The notes under the pieces were generated by a model that made no database searches, was not told where the DNA came from, and saw only the letters and a list, made by a program, of their open reading frames with translations. The position numbers and the translations under genes were made by a program. From NCBI GenBank assembly GCA_964423835.1, contig CAYRGJ010000016.1, forward strand, positions 9,189 through 73,188: a stretch of 64,000 bases of DNA. The letters run 5' to 3'. Positions 17,213-26,091 of this stretch are shown one piece after another (positions within the stretch are counted from its first letter, which is position 1; the number at the start of each line of letters is the position of its first letter). The stretch comes from JAFGCL01 sp964423835 (lineage in GTDB: Bacteria > Chloroflexota > Dehalococcoidia > UBA2247 > RBG-13-53-26).

Positions 17213-18076
17213 CTATGCGAGTCCCTTGTTCTTCAGCATGGGCATGGGATCCGTGAAATGCTTGTCCAGGTCCAGCGCCGCGGGCGTCAGCCCCATCGCC
17301 AGCCCGGCGATCTGGGTGAAGTAGAGCACGGGCATGTTGAGCTTGGCACCGTATTGCTTGGTCATCTCATTCTGGTACGCATCCAGGTTCATCTGGCACA
17401 TCGGGCAGGCGACCGCGACGCAGTCGGCCCCCAGCTTCTTGGCCTGGCCCAGGATGCGGTACGAAAGCTTCACCACGATATCCTGCCGGGAAAGCGGAAG
17501 GCTGGCCCCGCAGCAGGCGGTCTTGAAGTCCCACTCGAGCGGCTGCGCGCCCAGCGCCGCCATCAGCCGGTCCATCATCTGGGGGTTCTCGGGATCATCG
17601 AACTCGGTGATCTCGTGGGGGCGCACCAGCAGGCAGCCGTAGTAGGAAGCCACCTGGAGGCCCTTGAGCGGCCTGGTGATGGCCAGCGAATTCCGGCGCT
17701 CATCCAGTATCTGCAGCAGGTGCACCACCTCGGTCTTGTTGGCCAGGGAGCCACCGATGGCCCTCGCGGTCCGGTCCGCCACGGCCTGGTCCGCCAGGGC
17801 GTGCTGGGTATGCTTCAGGCGGTTGAAGCACATGGCGCAGGCCACGGCCAGGGGCAGGCCGGTGGCCTCGGCCGAGCGCAGGTCGCGGGCCGGCAGCGTG
17901 GTGGCCAGCATCTCGTTGGTGGTGTGGGCCGACGACGCCCCGCAGCACGTCCAGCCCTCCAGCTCCTGCAGCTCTATCCCCATCTGCTTGCACACGGCGC
18001 GGGCCGAGACGTCATACTCTTTGGCGGTGGAATGGAGGGTGCAACCCGGATAGTAAGCGTAGACGTTGGTGGTCAT
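17213..18076 (-). CDS. hdrB: HdrB, CCG-domain heterodisulfide reductase subunit
   Basis: 287 residues. Two CCG (DUF224) motifs that bind the noncubane [4Fe-4S] clusters of HdrB are visible: Cys in YYPGCTLHST with GWTCCGASSAH, and Cys in SYYGCLLVRP with TACCGASLPL; CAMCFNRLKH and CPMCQMNLDAY supply the closing cysteines. This is the disulfide-reducing site of HdrABC-type complexes; in bacteria the substrate is probably a protein or small thiol disulfide rather than CoM-S-S-CoB. Start ATG 18076 is 1 nt after the hdrC stop region; an upstream extension is out of character. HdrA starts 12 nt downstream. Confidence 0.9.
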   Translation of the reverse strand: MTTNVYAYYPGCTLHSTAKEYDVSARAVCKQMGIELQELEGWTCCGASSAHTTNEMLATTLPARDLRSAEATGLPLAVACAMCFNRLKHTQHALADQAVADRTARAIGGSLANKTEVVHLLQILDERRNSLAITRPLKGLQVASYYGCLLVRPHEITEFDDPENPQMMDRLMAALGAQPLEWDFKTACCGASLPLSRQDIVVKLSYRILGQAKKLGADCVAVACPMCQMNLDAYQNEMTKQYGAKLNMPVLYFTQIAGLAMGLTPAALDLDKHFTDPMPMLKNKGLA

Positions 18077-18077
18077 G

Positions 18078-18674
18078 CTAGTGCCTGTCCTCTGCCCCGG
18101 CCGCGGGGGCCCTGGACCCCGCCGCGCTCCTGGAGGCGGCAAAGATCCTCTTGACTTCCGAGGCCCCGGAGACACTGGGCGGCTTGAATACCAGCTTGCC
18201 CTTGGAGAGCATGTTGAGGCCCATGCCCATGTTGGAGAAATCGAGCGTCTTCATGACGTACTTGGCGCTCAAGGTGAGCTCGTGGGCCCTCCCGTACTGC
18301 TCGACCGCCTTCAGGAACTCCTGGTGGAAGGCATTCACCTTCTTGACCGCCGGCGGGGTGCCCTCAATGGTGGCCAGTATCCTCAGGGACTCCATGACCT
18401 TGGCGATGTCGATCTTGGCCGGGCACCGGGAGGAGCAGGTCTCGCAGGAGACACAGAGCCAGATAGTGGAGCTCTGCATGACGTCTTTCTTCTGCCCCAA
18501 CTGGATGAGGCGCATGATCTGTCGCGGCCCCAGGTCCATAGCGTAGTCCACAGGGCAACCGGCGCTGCACTTGCCGCACTGGTAGCAGTCGAAGATGCGC
18601 TGGCCGCTCTGCTTCTCAACGAAGGTCCGGAGATCGCTGACAGGTGAAGGTGTGACACTGGCTCCAGTCACCAT
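18078..18674 (-). CDS. hdrC: HdrC, ferredoxin-like heterodisulfide reductase subunit
   Basis: 198 residues with two [4Fe-4S] motifs, CYQCGKCSAGCPVDYAMD and CVSCETCSSRCPAKIDIAK, matching HdrC, followed by a helical C-terminus. It passes electrons from HdrA to HdrB. The ATG at 18674 follows GGGAGAG; the open frame extends upstream to 18806 but reads through promoter-like sequence. It is the first gene of the hdrCBA-flxDCBA cluster and has a candidate promoter about 90 nt upstream. Confidence 0.88.
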   Translation of the reverse strand: MVTGASVTPSPVSDLRTFVEKQSGQRIFDCYQCGKCSAGCPVDYAMDLGPRQIMRLIQLGQKKDVMQSSTIWLCVSCETCSSRCPAKIDIAKVMESLRILATIEGTPPAVKKVNAFHQEFLKAVEQYGRAHELTLSAKYVMKTLDFSNMGMGLNMLSKGKLVFKPPSVSGASEVKRIFAASRSAAGSRAPAAGAEDRH

Positions 18675-18762
18675 CAGTTCATCTCTCCCGTCAGAATGGC
18701 TCGAGGCATACAAACGGGCGGCTTCCCACCGCCCATTCGCCACCTCTTCGAGCCTCATATAG

Positions 18763-18791
18763 ATTTTACGATAAACGCCATCACAAGGCAA
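18763..18791 (-). promoter_or_regulatory. Candidate promoter of hdrCBA-flxDCBA
   Basis: On the minus strand, TTGCCT (18791-18786) and TAAAAT (18768-18763) are 17 bp apart, in the 184-bp gap between hdrA (ending at 18859) and hdrC. Predicted transcription start near 18756, leader about 80 nt. This would let the Flx-Hdr block be expressed apart from the upstream Psr-Hdr block. Confidence 0.5.
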
Positions 18792-18858
18792 AGGGAGATC
18801 AAGCACGGTCCGGCCTGGATTTGCCCGGGGGCTGGCTGCCCCTCATGGCGGGGCGGTG

Positions 18859-20856
18859 TCAGCTGAGCACGCCCTCCAGCTCGGCCAGCAGCTGCTGCTG
18901 TGTGAAGCCGCGCAGGTTGGCGGCCCCGAAACGGCAGCCGGCCACACACAGGCCGCAGCCCTTGCAGAGGCTCTCGTTGACCACCGCTACCGTTCGGCCA
19001 TCGCGAAGGACCTTGGTGTCGATGGCCTTGAAGGGGCATATCGTGGTGCAGAGCAGGCAGCCGCTGCACTTGGCCTGATCGATGGACGAGACCATGGGGT
19101 CGGCCACCAGGAAGTCCTGGCCAAAGAGGGCCGCCACCTTGGCCGCTGCCGCGCTGCCTGAGGCCACGGACTCCGGGATGTCGCGGGGGCCGACGCAGGC
19201 GCCGGCCACGAACACGCCGTCGCTCATGGTCTCCACCGGGCGCAGCTTGGGATGGGCCTCGACAAAGAACTCGTTGACATCATAGGAGACCTTGAGCGTT
19301 TGGGCCAGGTTCGACGCCCCGGCGCTGTGCTCCATGCCGACGCCCAGGACCACCATGTCGGCCGGTATCTCCACCATGTCGCCCAGGAGGGTGTCCTCCC
19401 CCCGCACGATCAGCTTCCCGTCCTCCTGGCGTATCCGGGAAACCTTGCCCCGGATGTAGGTGGCGCCGCTCTCCTGAGCCCGCTTGTAGAACTCCTCGTA
19501 GTCCTTGCTGACGGCCCTGACGTCCATGTAGAAGATGTAGCAGTTGACCTCCGGGTCGTGCTCCTTGAGCATGATGGCGTGCTTGGCGATGTACATGCAG
19601 CAGACCTTGCTGCAGTAGGTGTGCCCCCGCTGCTCATCCCTGGACCCGACGCAGGTGATGAAGACCACCTCCTTGGGGTGGGCCCCATCCGAGGGGCGCA
19701 TCACCTCGCCGTTGGTGGGCCCCGAGGCGCTCATAAGGCGCTCCAGCTCCAGGCCCGTGATGACATCGGGGTGCCGGCCGGCGCCCAGCTCCGTGTAGCC
19801 CCTGGGGTCGAACGGCTGGTAGCCGGTGGCCACGATGATGGCCCCAAAGCGGTCGGTGATGACCTGGTCGGTCTGCTGCCAGTCGATGGCCTGGGTGGGG
19901 CAGATCTTCTCGCAGATGCGGCACTGGGGAGGGGCCTTGCCCTCCTTGCCGGCGGCCTCCCAGTCCAGGTACTTGATGTAGCGGCAGCTGGCAGTGTCCA
20001 CCACCGGTTTTGGCGGCACCGCCTGGGGGAACGGTATGTAAATGGCGGGGCGCTTCCCCAGGTTCAGGTGAAACTCGGAGTCCACCTTGACCGGGCATTT
20101 CTGCCAGCAGGTGCCGCAGCCGGTGCACTTGGTGTGGTCCACCTTGCGTGCCTTCTGGGTGATGCTGACCTCGAAGTTGCCCACGAAGCCCTTGATCTCC
20201 TTGACCTCGGCGCTGGTCATGAGCGTGATATTGGGGTGCTGGGCCACATCCACCATCTTGGGGGTGAGGATGCATGATGAGCAGTCCAGGGTGGGGAAGG
20301 TCTTGTCCAGCTGGGCCATGCGCCCGCCGATGGTGGATTCCCGCTCCACCAGGACCACCTGGTAGCCGGCGGCGGCGATGTCCAGGGCCGCCTGTATGCC
20401 CGCTATGCCTCCGCCGATGATCAGGGTCTTCTTGGTAATGGGCACCTTCTGGGGGAAGAGCGCTTCGTGCCGGGCCACCTTGGCCACCGCCATCCTGATG
20501 AGGTCGATGGACTTCGCAGTGGCGTCCTCTTTGACGTCGCTGTGCACCCAGCTGCAGTGCTCCCGGATGTTGGCCACCTCCATCAGGTACGGGTTGAGGC
20601 CGGCCGCCGCCACGGTCCGGCGGAAGGTGTTCTCATGCATGCGGGGTGAGCACGCGGCGATGACCACCCGGTCCAGGCGGTTCTTCTGGATGGCCTCCCG
20701 GATGGCGGCCTGGCCCGGCTCGCTGCAGTTGTACTTGTTCTCTTCAGCGTGGGCCACCTTCGGCATCTTCCTCACCGCCTCGAGGACCCGGGGGACATCC
20801 ACCGCTCCGGCGATGTTGGTGCCGCAATGACAGATGAAGACTCCAATCCTGGCCAT
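18859..20856 (-). CDS. hdrA: HdrA, canonical FAD iron-sulfur subunit
   Basis: 665 residues, the usual HdrA length. FAD motif LIIGGGIAGIQAA (about 145), LDCSSCILTP (about 190), ferredoxin motif CTGCGTCWQKCP, CRICEKICPTQA, and two C-terminal ferredoxins (CSGCLLCTTICP, CKGCGLCVAGCRFG). It lacks the GltD insertion of the paralogue at 13838. The neighbours upstream are an HdrD-like protein (ends 38 nt before) and the membrane HdrED-like protein, so this HdrA may serve a membrane-linked complex comparable to Qmo. The C-terminal 13 residues around FGAANLRGFTQQQ are encoded by 38 identical bases in both hdrA genes. Confidence 0.93.
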   Translation of the reverse strand: MARIGVFICHCGTNIAGAVDVPRVLEAVRKMPKVAHAEENKYNCSEPGQAAIREAIQKNRLDRVVIAACSPRMHENTFRRTVAAAGLNPYLMEVANIREHCSWVHSDVKEDATAKSIDLIRMAVAKVARHEALFPQKVPITKKTLIIGGGIAGIQAALDIAAAGYQVVLVERESTIGGRMAQLDKTFPTLDCSSCILTPKMVDVAQHPNITLMTSAEVKEIKGFVGNFEVSITQKARKVDHTKCTGCGTCWQKCPVKVDSEFHLNLGKRPAIYIPFPQAVPPKPVVDTASCRYIKYLDWEAAGKEGKAPPQCRICEKICPTQAIDWQQTDQVITDRFGAIIVATGYQPFDPRGYTELGAGRHPDVITGLELERLMSASGPTNGEVMRPSDGAHPKEVVFITCVGSRDEQRGHTYCSKVCCMYIAKHAIMLKEHDPEVNCYIFYMDVRAVSKDYEEFYKRAQESGATYIRGKVSRIRQEDGKLIVRGEDTLLGDMVEIPADMVVLGVGMEHSAGASNLAQTLKVSYDVNEFFVEAHPKLRPVETMSDGVFVAGACVGPRDIPESVASGSAAAAKVAALFGQDFLVADPMVSSIDQAKCSGCLLCTTICPFKAIDTKVLRDGRTVAVVNESLCKGCGLCVAGCRFGAANLRGFTQQQLLAELEGVLS

Positions 20857-20893
20857 GGTCTACCTGCTCAACTCCCTTTCCCGGCCTTCCCCG

Positions 20894-22039
20894 TCATAGC
20901 GACTCCGCCAGCAGCTCCGAGATGTCCTTCACTGCGATCCGGCCCGGCTGGTCAGTGGTAAGGATGCTGTCCTCGAAATTGAGGATGCAGTAGGGGCAGG
21001 CCGCCGCCAGCACGCTGGCGCCGGTGGCCGCCGCCTGCTCCAGTCTCAGGTCCGACAGCCTCTCTCCCTTCCTGGTTTCCATCCATATGCGCCCCCCGCC
21101 GCCGCCGCAGCAGATGCTGTCCGGCCCGCTGTCGGGCATCTCCACCAGCTCAATCCCGGGGATGCTCCGCAGCAGCTGCCGGGGCGCATCGTACACGCCG
21201 CTGTGGCGCCCCAGGTAGCATGGGTCGTGGTAGGTCACCTTCGCGTCCACCGGCTTGACGGGCTTCAGACGGCCCTCCCTGAGCAGCTGCGCCATGAACT
21301 CGGTGTAGTGGACCACCTCGAAGTTGCCTCCCAGCTTGGGGTACTCGTTCTTGAAGGTGTAAAGGCAGTGCGGCGAGGTCACCACGATCCGGCTGAGGCC
21401 GCTGTCGGTAAAAGCGGCGATGTTGTTGCGGGCCAGCTTCTGGAAGAGGGTCTCGTTCCCCGACTTGCGCACGCTCTCCCCGCAGCAGTTCTCTCTGTCG
21501 CCGGTGACGGCGAACCTGACGCCGGCCTTCCGGAGCACGCTGGCGGTGGCCCGGGCCACCCGCCGCACGTTCGGGTCGTAAGCGGGCACGCAGCAGGAGA
21601 AGTAGAGCACCTCGGCATTCTCGGCGACGGTGGGGATCTCCCCATCGATGATCCAGTCGGTTCGCCTCTCGGCCGGCTCGCCCAGCGGGTTCCCGGTGCC
21701 GGCGATGTTCTTGAGGGTGACCCTCAGCGAGTCCGGCAGATGCCCAGCGCCCATCTCGACTACGATGTTGCGCAGCGCCCTCATGATATCGATGATGGCC
21801 ACGCCGCGGGGGCACCGGTCGACGCAGGCGCGGCAAGTGGCGCAGGTCCAGGCGTCTTCGCTCTCGAAATCGACCAGACCCATCTGGGCCTGATGTATCA
21901 GCTTGCGAGTGGGAAAGCTCTTGACCAGGTTCCAGGGACAGGTGCCGGTGCACAGTCCGCACTGGTAGCACTGCTTGAGGGCTTCACCGCCGGCCAGCGC
22001 CACGGCATCTACTGCTTCTCTAAAAGGTGCCAGTGCCAT
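20894..22039 (-). CDS. Soluble HdrD-like (HdrC-HdrB fusion) iron-sulfur oxidoreductase
   Basis: 381 residues. N-terminal two ferredoxin motifs (CYQCGLCTGTCPW, CATCRACVDRCPR) correspond to HdrC; the C-terminal part carries two CCG domains (FSCCVPAYDP with ENCCGES; CYLGRHSGVYDAPRQL with CCGGGGGRIW) that would bind one or two noncubane clusters. No membrane segment. This organisation is shared by HdrD, GlpC, DsrK and GlcF-type proteins. In its operon it sits between the membrane HdrED-like protein and HdrA, suggesting it is the disulfide-handling or relay subunit of a membrane-associated Hdr/Qmo-like complex. Physiological substrate unknown. Confidence 0.85.
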   Translation of the reverse strand: MALAPFREAVDAVALAGGEALKQCYQCGLCTGTCPWNLVKSFPTRKLIHQAQMGLVDFESEDAWTCATCRACVDRCPRGVAIIDIMRALRNIVVEMGAGHLPDSLRVTLKNIAGTGNPLGEPAERRTDWIIDGEIPTVAENAEVLYFSCCVPAYDPNVRRVARATASVLRKAGVRFAVTGDRENCCGESVRKSGNETLFQKLARNNIAAFTDSGLSRIVVTSPHCLYTFKNEYPKLGGNFEVVHYTEFMAQLLREGRLKPVKPVDAKVTYHDPCYLGRHSGVYDAPRQLLRSIPGIELVEMPDSGPDSICCGGGGGRIWMETRKGERLSDLRLEQAAATGASVLAAACPYCILNFEDSILTTDQPGRIAVKDISELLAESL

Positions 22040-22146
22040 TTGAACGTAATCCCGCTGACGGTCCCCCTCTCCAGTCTCATGTTACTACAGGAGCATGCCT
22101 GCAGACAAAACAGCAAGGGGTTGAACCTGGGCCGGAGCGGCGCGCC

Positions 22147-24180
22147 CTACTTCTTGCCCATCGACTGGACAATCAGCTCGCTCAGGTCCATGGCCGTGAC
22201 GGTCTCTTCAATCTGCTTGGCCTTGATACCGTCCTCGAACATGGAGAGGCAGTACGGGCAGGCGGTAGCCACGCAGGTGGCCTTGGCATCGATGACTTCC
22301 TGTGTCCGGCGGATATTCAGCCGCTTCTCGGCCGAGTCCTCCATCCACATGTGGCCGCCGCCGCCGCCGCAGCAGAATCCCCTGGCGCCGTGGCGCTCCA
22401 GCTCCACCCGGTTGATGCCGCCGATGGCATCCAGGACCTGTCTCGGCTGCTTGTAGATGTCATTGTGACGGCCGAGGTAACAGGAGTCGTGATAGGCCAC
22501 CGTCATGTCTGGGACATTGCCCATGCTGAGCTTGCCCTGGGTCATCAGATCGACCAGGAACTGCGAGTGGTGAATGACCTCGAAGTCGCCCCCGAATTGA
22601 GGGTACTCGTTCTTCAGGGTGTTGAAGCAATGAGGGCAGCTGGCAATGATCTTCTTTACCTTGTAGCCCTTCAGTGTCTCGATGTTCTTCTGGCACAGTG
22701 TCTGGTAGAGGTACTCATCTCCCATGCGCCTGGCCGGGTCGCCGCAACAGCCTTCCTCGACGCCGAGTATGCCGAAGTTGACGCCGGCGGCCTGGAGCAC
22801 TTTGGCGGTGGCTATGGCCACCTTCATGTTGCGGTCCTCCAGGGAGGCAGTGCAGCCGACCCAGTACAGGACGTCCACATCGGGGCTGTCGCAGAGCACC
22901 TTCACGTTGAGGCCGGAGATCCAGTCGGTCCTGGTGGCCGTGGTGCCCCGCCAGGGATGGCCGCGGGTGCCGAGGCTCTGCAGGGCCCCCTGCGCGGACT
23001 CCGGGAACTCGGCTCTCTCGAGCGCCAGGTTGCGCCGCATGTCAACCACCTTGTCGATGTGCTCGATGTACACCGGGCAGGCCTCCATGCAGGCCCGGCA
23101 GGTGGTGCAGTCCCAGACCACTTCCTGGGTCACGGCGTCGTTGATCATGTCCGGCCGCGGCTCCTTCGGCCTGGGCCAGAACGGGATGGAGTAGACCTCG
23201 TTCATGTGAGTCTTCAGGTCCTGGATCAGCTTCTTGGGCGTGAGGGCCTTGCCGCTCAGGTAGGCCGGGCACTGGTCCTGGCAGCGCCCGCAGCGGGTGC
23301 AGGCATCCAGGTCCAGGAGTTGCTTCCAGGTGAAGTTCTCGATCTTGGAGGCGCCGTAGCTCTCCGCCGTCTCCAGGTCGATGGGGGTGAGGGCCCCCTT
23401 GGGCTTGGACGACCGGAAGAGGACGTTGAGCGGCACCAGCAGAATGTGGTGCAGGCGCGAGCGATAGAGCAGGATCAGCGCCAGGAAGGCGAAGGCGATG
23501 AAGGTGTGGATCACCACCCGGTGCCAGGTCAGGATCTCATTCCGGTAGTTGGCCGGGAAGACCATGAAGGCCTTGGAGAACCAGTAGCCGATGGGCGACC
23601 ACCACCACTCGCTCCATCCGTTGAGAGCCACCTCTGATATGGCGATGCGGTAGCCCTTGATCATGAAGCCGCTGAAGAGAATGATGAACACGAACAGGAA
23701 GACCTGCGCATCGTCGAACTTGTTGTCCAGGCGCGGGGGCCTGATGAAGAAGCGCCGGATGATGGCCAGGATGCCGCCGATGATGATGAGGGCGGCGCCG
23801 ATCTCCGACATGAAGGAGGCCGCCAGGAAGATGGTCTGCGGCGGGCTGCTGATGCTCACCGTATAGGAGAACAGGCGGATGATCTTGCCCACGACGAACA
23901 TGACCGTGCCCCAGAGAATCAGGAAGTGCATCCACCCGGGGTAGGCCTCGTTCATCATCCGGGTGTACCCGGCCATCACGCCCAGCGCAGTCCCGAGATG
24001 GCCCTTGCGGGTCTCTTTGGCGCCGCGGGTCCACATGAAGATGCGGCGGGACAGGGCATAGATGAAGAGGGCCATGAGGACCGTGCTGAAGATCAGGAAG
24101 CCGATGATCACCGGCGCGAAGATGTTCTGGATATACCAGAGCTGGCCGAATTCCTGTGAGCCTCCCCAGAAACTGTCCAT
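22147..24180 (-). CDS. Membrane-bound HdrED-like iron-sulfur oxidoreductase (candidate ETF:quinone oxidoreductase)
   Basis: 677 residues. About five to six transmembrane helices occupy residues 15-255 (nitrate-reductase-gamma/HdrE-like, with His residues suited to haem b), followed by ferredoxin motifs CTRCGRCQDQCPAYL and CTTCRACMEACPVYI and two CCG domains (VGCTASLED with EGCCGDP; CYLGRHNDIYKQ with CCGGGGGHMW). This fused HdrE-HdrD architecture is known from bacterial membrane oxidoreductases placed beside etf or acyl-CoA genes and proposed to move electrons between EtfAB and menaquinone. Here it lies in the Psr/Hdr operon; etfAB are about 33 kb away. Function as ETF:quinone or thiol:quinone oxidoreductase is inference. 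Confidence 0.85.
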   Translation of the reverse strand: MDSFWGGSQEFGQLWYIQNIFAPVIIGFLIFSTVLMALFIYALSRRIFMWTRGAKETRKGHLGTALGVMAGYTRMMNEAYPGWMHFLILWGTVMFVVGKIIRLFSYTVSISSPPQTIFLAASFMSEIGAALIIIGGILAIIRRFFIRPPRLDNKFDDAQVFLFVFIILFSGFMIKGYRIAISEVALNGWSEWWWSPIGYWFSKAFMVFPANYRNEILTWHRVVIHTFIAFAFLALILLYRSRLHHILLVPLNVLFRSSKPKGALTPIDLETAESYGASKIENFTWKQLLDLDACTRCGRCQDQCPAYLSGKALTPKKLIQDLKTHMNEVYSIPFWPRPKEPRPDMINDAVTQEVVWDCTTCRACMEACPVYIEHIDKVVDMRRNLALERAEFPESAQGALQSLGTRGHPWRGTTATRTDWISGLNVKVLCDSPDVDVLYWVGCTASLEDRNMKVAIATAKVLQAAGVNFGILGVEEGCCGDPARRMGDEYLYQTLCQKNIETLKGYKVKKIIASCPHCFNTLKNEYPQFGGDFEVIHHSQFLVDLMTQGKLSMGNVPDMTVAYHDSCYLGRHNDIYKQPRQVLDAIGGINRVELERHGARGFCCGGGGGHMWMEDSAEKRLNIRRTQEVIDAKATCVATACPYCLSMFEDGIKAKQIEETVTAMDLSELIVQSMGKK

Positions 24181-24255
24181 AGGTCCTACGAGGTCCTCCT
24201 GATCATCGGACCGCAGCCCGCGTGTCTGTCATCAAAGTGATATCTGGTCATGTCG

Positions 24256-24480
24256 TCATGCTCCGCTGAAGGCCGGGTAGAAGGCCGACAGGTGGAAGGT
24301 GAAGAAGATCACGCATATGAAGAAGACCACCGCCAGCGCCATGGTGATGACCCTGTTGTACTTCGGGTTGAGCCCGAGGTCCTGCAGCAGGAGCTTCAGT
24401 CCCCAGACCAGGCAGAAAATCATGACGCCGAGGACCGCTACCTCCAGCAGGACGGCCACCACTCTCAGGAATTGATCCAT
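24256..24480 (-). CDS. Small two-helix membrane protein
   Basis: 74 residues with two predicted transmembrane helices (about 8-32 and 44-68) and a short connecting loop containing Asn-Pro-Lys. It lies 75 nt before the HdrED-like gene and starts 4 nt after the stop of the ferredoxin/MvhD chimera, all in one direction. Its conservation cannot be tested here. The position suggests an accessory or assembly subunit of the membrane complex; no family is recognised. Confidence 0.65.
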   Translation of the reverse strand: MDQFLRVVAVLLEVAVLGVMIFCLVWGLKLLLQDLGLNPKYNRVITMALAVVFFICVIFFTFHLSAFYPAFSGA

Positions 24481-24484
24481 CTGC

Positions 24485-26089
24485 CTACACTCCTGCGCCG
24501 CTCTTGGTCGGGCGGACCTTTCCTTTCATTCTGCACTGGGGGCACATCTCCAGCCGCACTGCGGCCTCTCCGGTGCTCCCCAGCCGCGCCCGCACGGCGT
24601 CCACCATGGCCCTGGGAGCGAACGGCTCGCCGCAGACCCGGCAATGAGCGAACTCTCCTTCGAACATCATCTGCGGCTGGTGGCCGAGCTTGCCGACCTC
24701 CAGGACCTTGGTGAGCTCGAGGCACTTCTCAGGGCATACATCGACGCACTGGCCGCAACCGATACACGACTCCTGCCGGAAGGCCAGCCGGCAGGACCCG
24801 CTGGCCTTCAGATCGGCCAGGGCTTTGGTGGGGCACTGCGCGGCGCACACGGCGCAACCGGTGCACCTGGCAGCATCCAGCGTGATCTTCCCGAAGGGCA
24901 CGGTCCCGGCGGCAATCTCCCCGGTGGCCGTGGCGCCGAGCTTGTCGGACATGGCCAGGATGGCTGCGGGCAGCCCCAGGGCCTTGTCCGGCAGGGCCGT
25001 GGACTGTGAAGATGTGAAAGAGACTGATTCCAGCTGCGCCATCCGCCCTGCCCAGGGGTGAGCCTGGCGGGCCAGGTCCGCCTCGTCGAACGAGGTCACC
25101 CGGTCGGGCTCCAGGCCCCAGTGCTGGAGCAGGCGCTGCACAAAGAGCGCGGTGCCCTTCCAGTTGGAGCAGTCCAGCTTCAGGCGGCATCTCTCCCGGC
25201 TGGAAACCAGGGCCAGGCCCTGGGCCCCGCGCTCGAGAGCCCGGAGCATGAGCCCGGGGGAAATCAGGCCCAGGCAGGGGACCTCCACCGGCAGCACGTT
25301 GACGTCCAGGTCCAGGTCGAGGCGCTCTGTGCTGCGGCAGACGAAGGCGATGGCCCGGGGCCGGGGACGCTCGATGTCACCCAGCAGCAGTCCCTCGATC
25401 TCCGCCTCCAGCTGCTCCGGAGAGAAGTTGGGGTAGATTATGGCCTGGCGAGGGCACAGCGTGGTGCACACGCCGCAGCCCTTGCAGTCGGCGCTGTCTA
25501 TGGAGACGGTGCGTTCGCTGGCCGAAATGGCCCGGGAATCGCAGCCGGCCCGGCAGACGCGGCAGGTCTCGCCCAGGCACAGAGAGGTGTCGATATAGGG
25601 CGTCACGCGATAACTGGGGACCAGCGACCGGAACAGATCACGGCGGCTGATCTCTCCCTGCGGCCTGGCGAACTGCACCTGGCGGGCGGTGGCCGGCACG
25701 CCCTTGAAATGCTCCTGGCGCTTGACCTGGGCCCAGAGCAGGAGCCTGGCCCTGGCAGCCAGATCGGCATCACTGTGCGGGGCTACCACCTCGCGGACCA
25801 GGTCCACCGTGCCCACGGAGTCCGGGTTGACGGGGCACTTCTCCGGCTCTCGCCACAGGCTGATCTCGGACTTGAGGTGGGAGCACCCGGCCACGACCGA
25901 GGGCAGCGCCTGATGCTCCTGAATGGTCCGCGACATGACGTGGGCCTGGCAGAGATTGTCGGCGATAACGACGCTGATGCCGGGCTGCCTGTCCTGGAGC
26001 CACGACCGTACGTCCTCCAGCGACAGCCTGGAGGTGACCCGGCCGTTGCAGCGGCAGAGAAAGACAGCGCCACCGGGCATGTTAGCCAT
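24485..26089 (-). CDS. Polyferredoxin with internal MvhD-like domain
   Basis: 534 residues. N-terminal about 150 residues resemble the HdrA N-terminal iron-sulfur domain (FLCRCNGRV, CQAHVMSR, AGCSHLK). Then two ferredoxin motifs (CRVCRAGCDS; CKGCGVCTTLCPRQA), an MvhD-like segment (RAIAFVCRST to SSRERCRLKLDC, about 235-300, with degenerate cysteines), two more ferredoxin motifs (CTGCAVCAAQCPTKA; CIGCGQCVDVCPEKC) and a C-terminal zinc- or iron-binding CRVCGEPFAP...CPQC. No FAD motif is present. ATG 26089 lies 2 nt after the nrfD stop. The order HdrA-N/ferredoxin/MvhD/ferredoxin recalls QmoB-type subunits with the flavin domain lost; a relay role between NrfD-Psr and Hdr is inferred. Confidence 0.8.
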   Translation of the reverse strand: MANMPGGAVFLCRCNGRVTSRLSLEDVRSWLQDRQPGISVVIADNLCQAHVMSRTIQEHQALPSVVAGCSHLKSEISLWREPEKCPVNPDSVGTVDLVREVVAPHSDADLAARARLLLWAQVKRQEHFKGVPATARQVQFARPQGEISRRDLFRSLVPSYRVTPYIDTSLCLGETCRVCRAGCDSRAISASERTVSIDSADCKGCGVCTTLCPRQAIIYPNFSPEQLEAEIEGLLLGDIERPRPRAIAFVCRSTERLDLDLDVNVLPVEVPCLGLISPGLMLRALERGAQGLALVSSRERCRLKLDCSNWKGTALFVQRLLQHWGLEPDRVTSFDEADLARQAHPWAGRMAQLESVSFTSSQSTALPDKALGLPAAILAMSDKLGATATGEIAAGTVPFGKITLDAARCTGCAVCAAQCPTKALADLKASGSCRLAFRQESCIGCGQCVDVCPEKCLELTKVLEVGKLGHQPQMMFEGEFAHCRVCGEPFAPRAMVDAVRARLGSTGEAAVRLEMCPQCRMKGKVRPTKSGAGV

Positions 26090-26091
26090 GG

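Noticed and set aside
13871..18154. 1427-residue plus-strand open frame opposite hdrA/hdrB
   Set aside because: Antisense shadow of high-G+C coding DNA; it is rich in His, Leu, Gly and Ala with no motif, and the minus-strand frames hold complete Hdr proteins.
18859..20856. Glutamate synthase beta subunit
   Set aside because: Motif order and length are those of HdrA; GltD features occur only inside the paralogue at 13838 and in hoxF.
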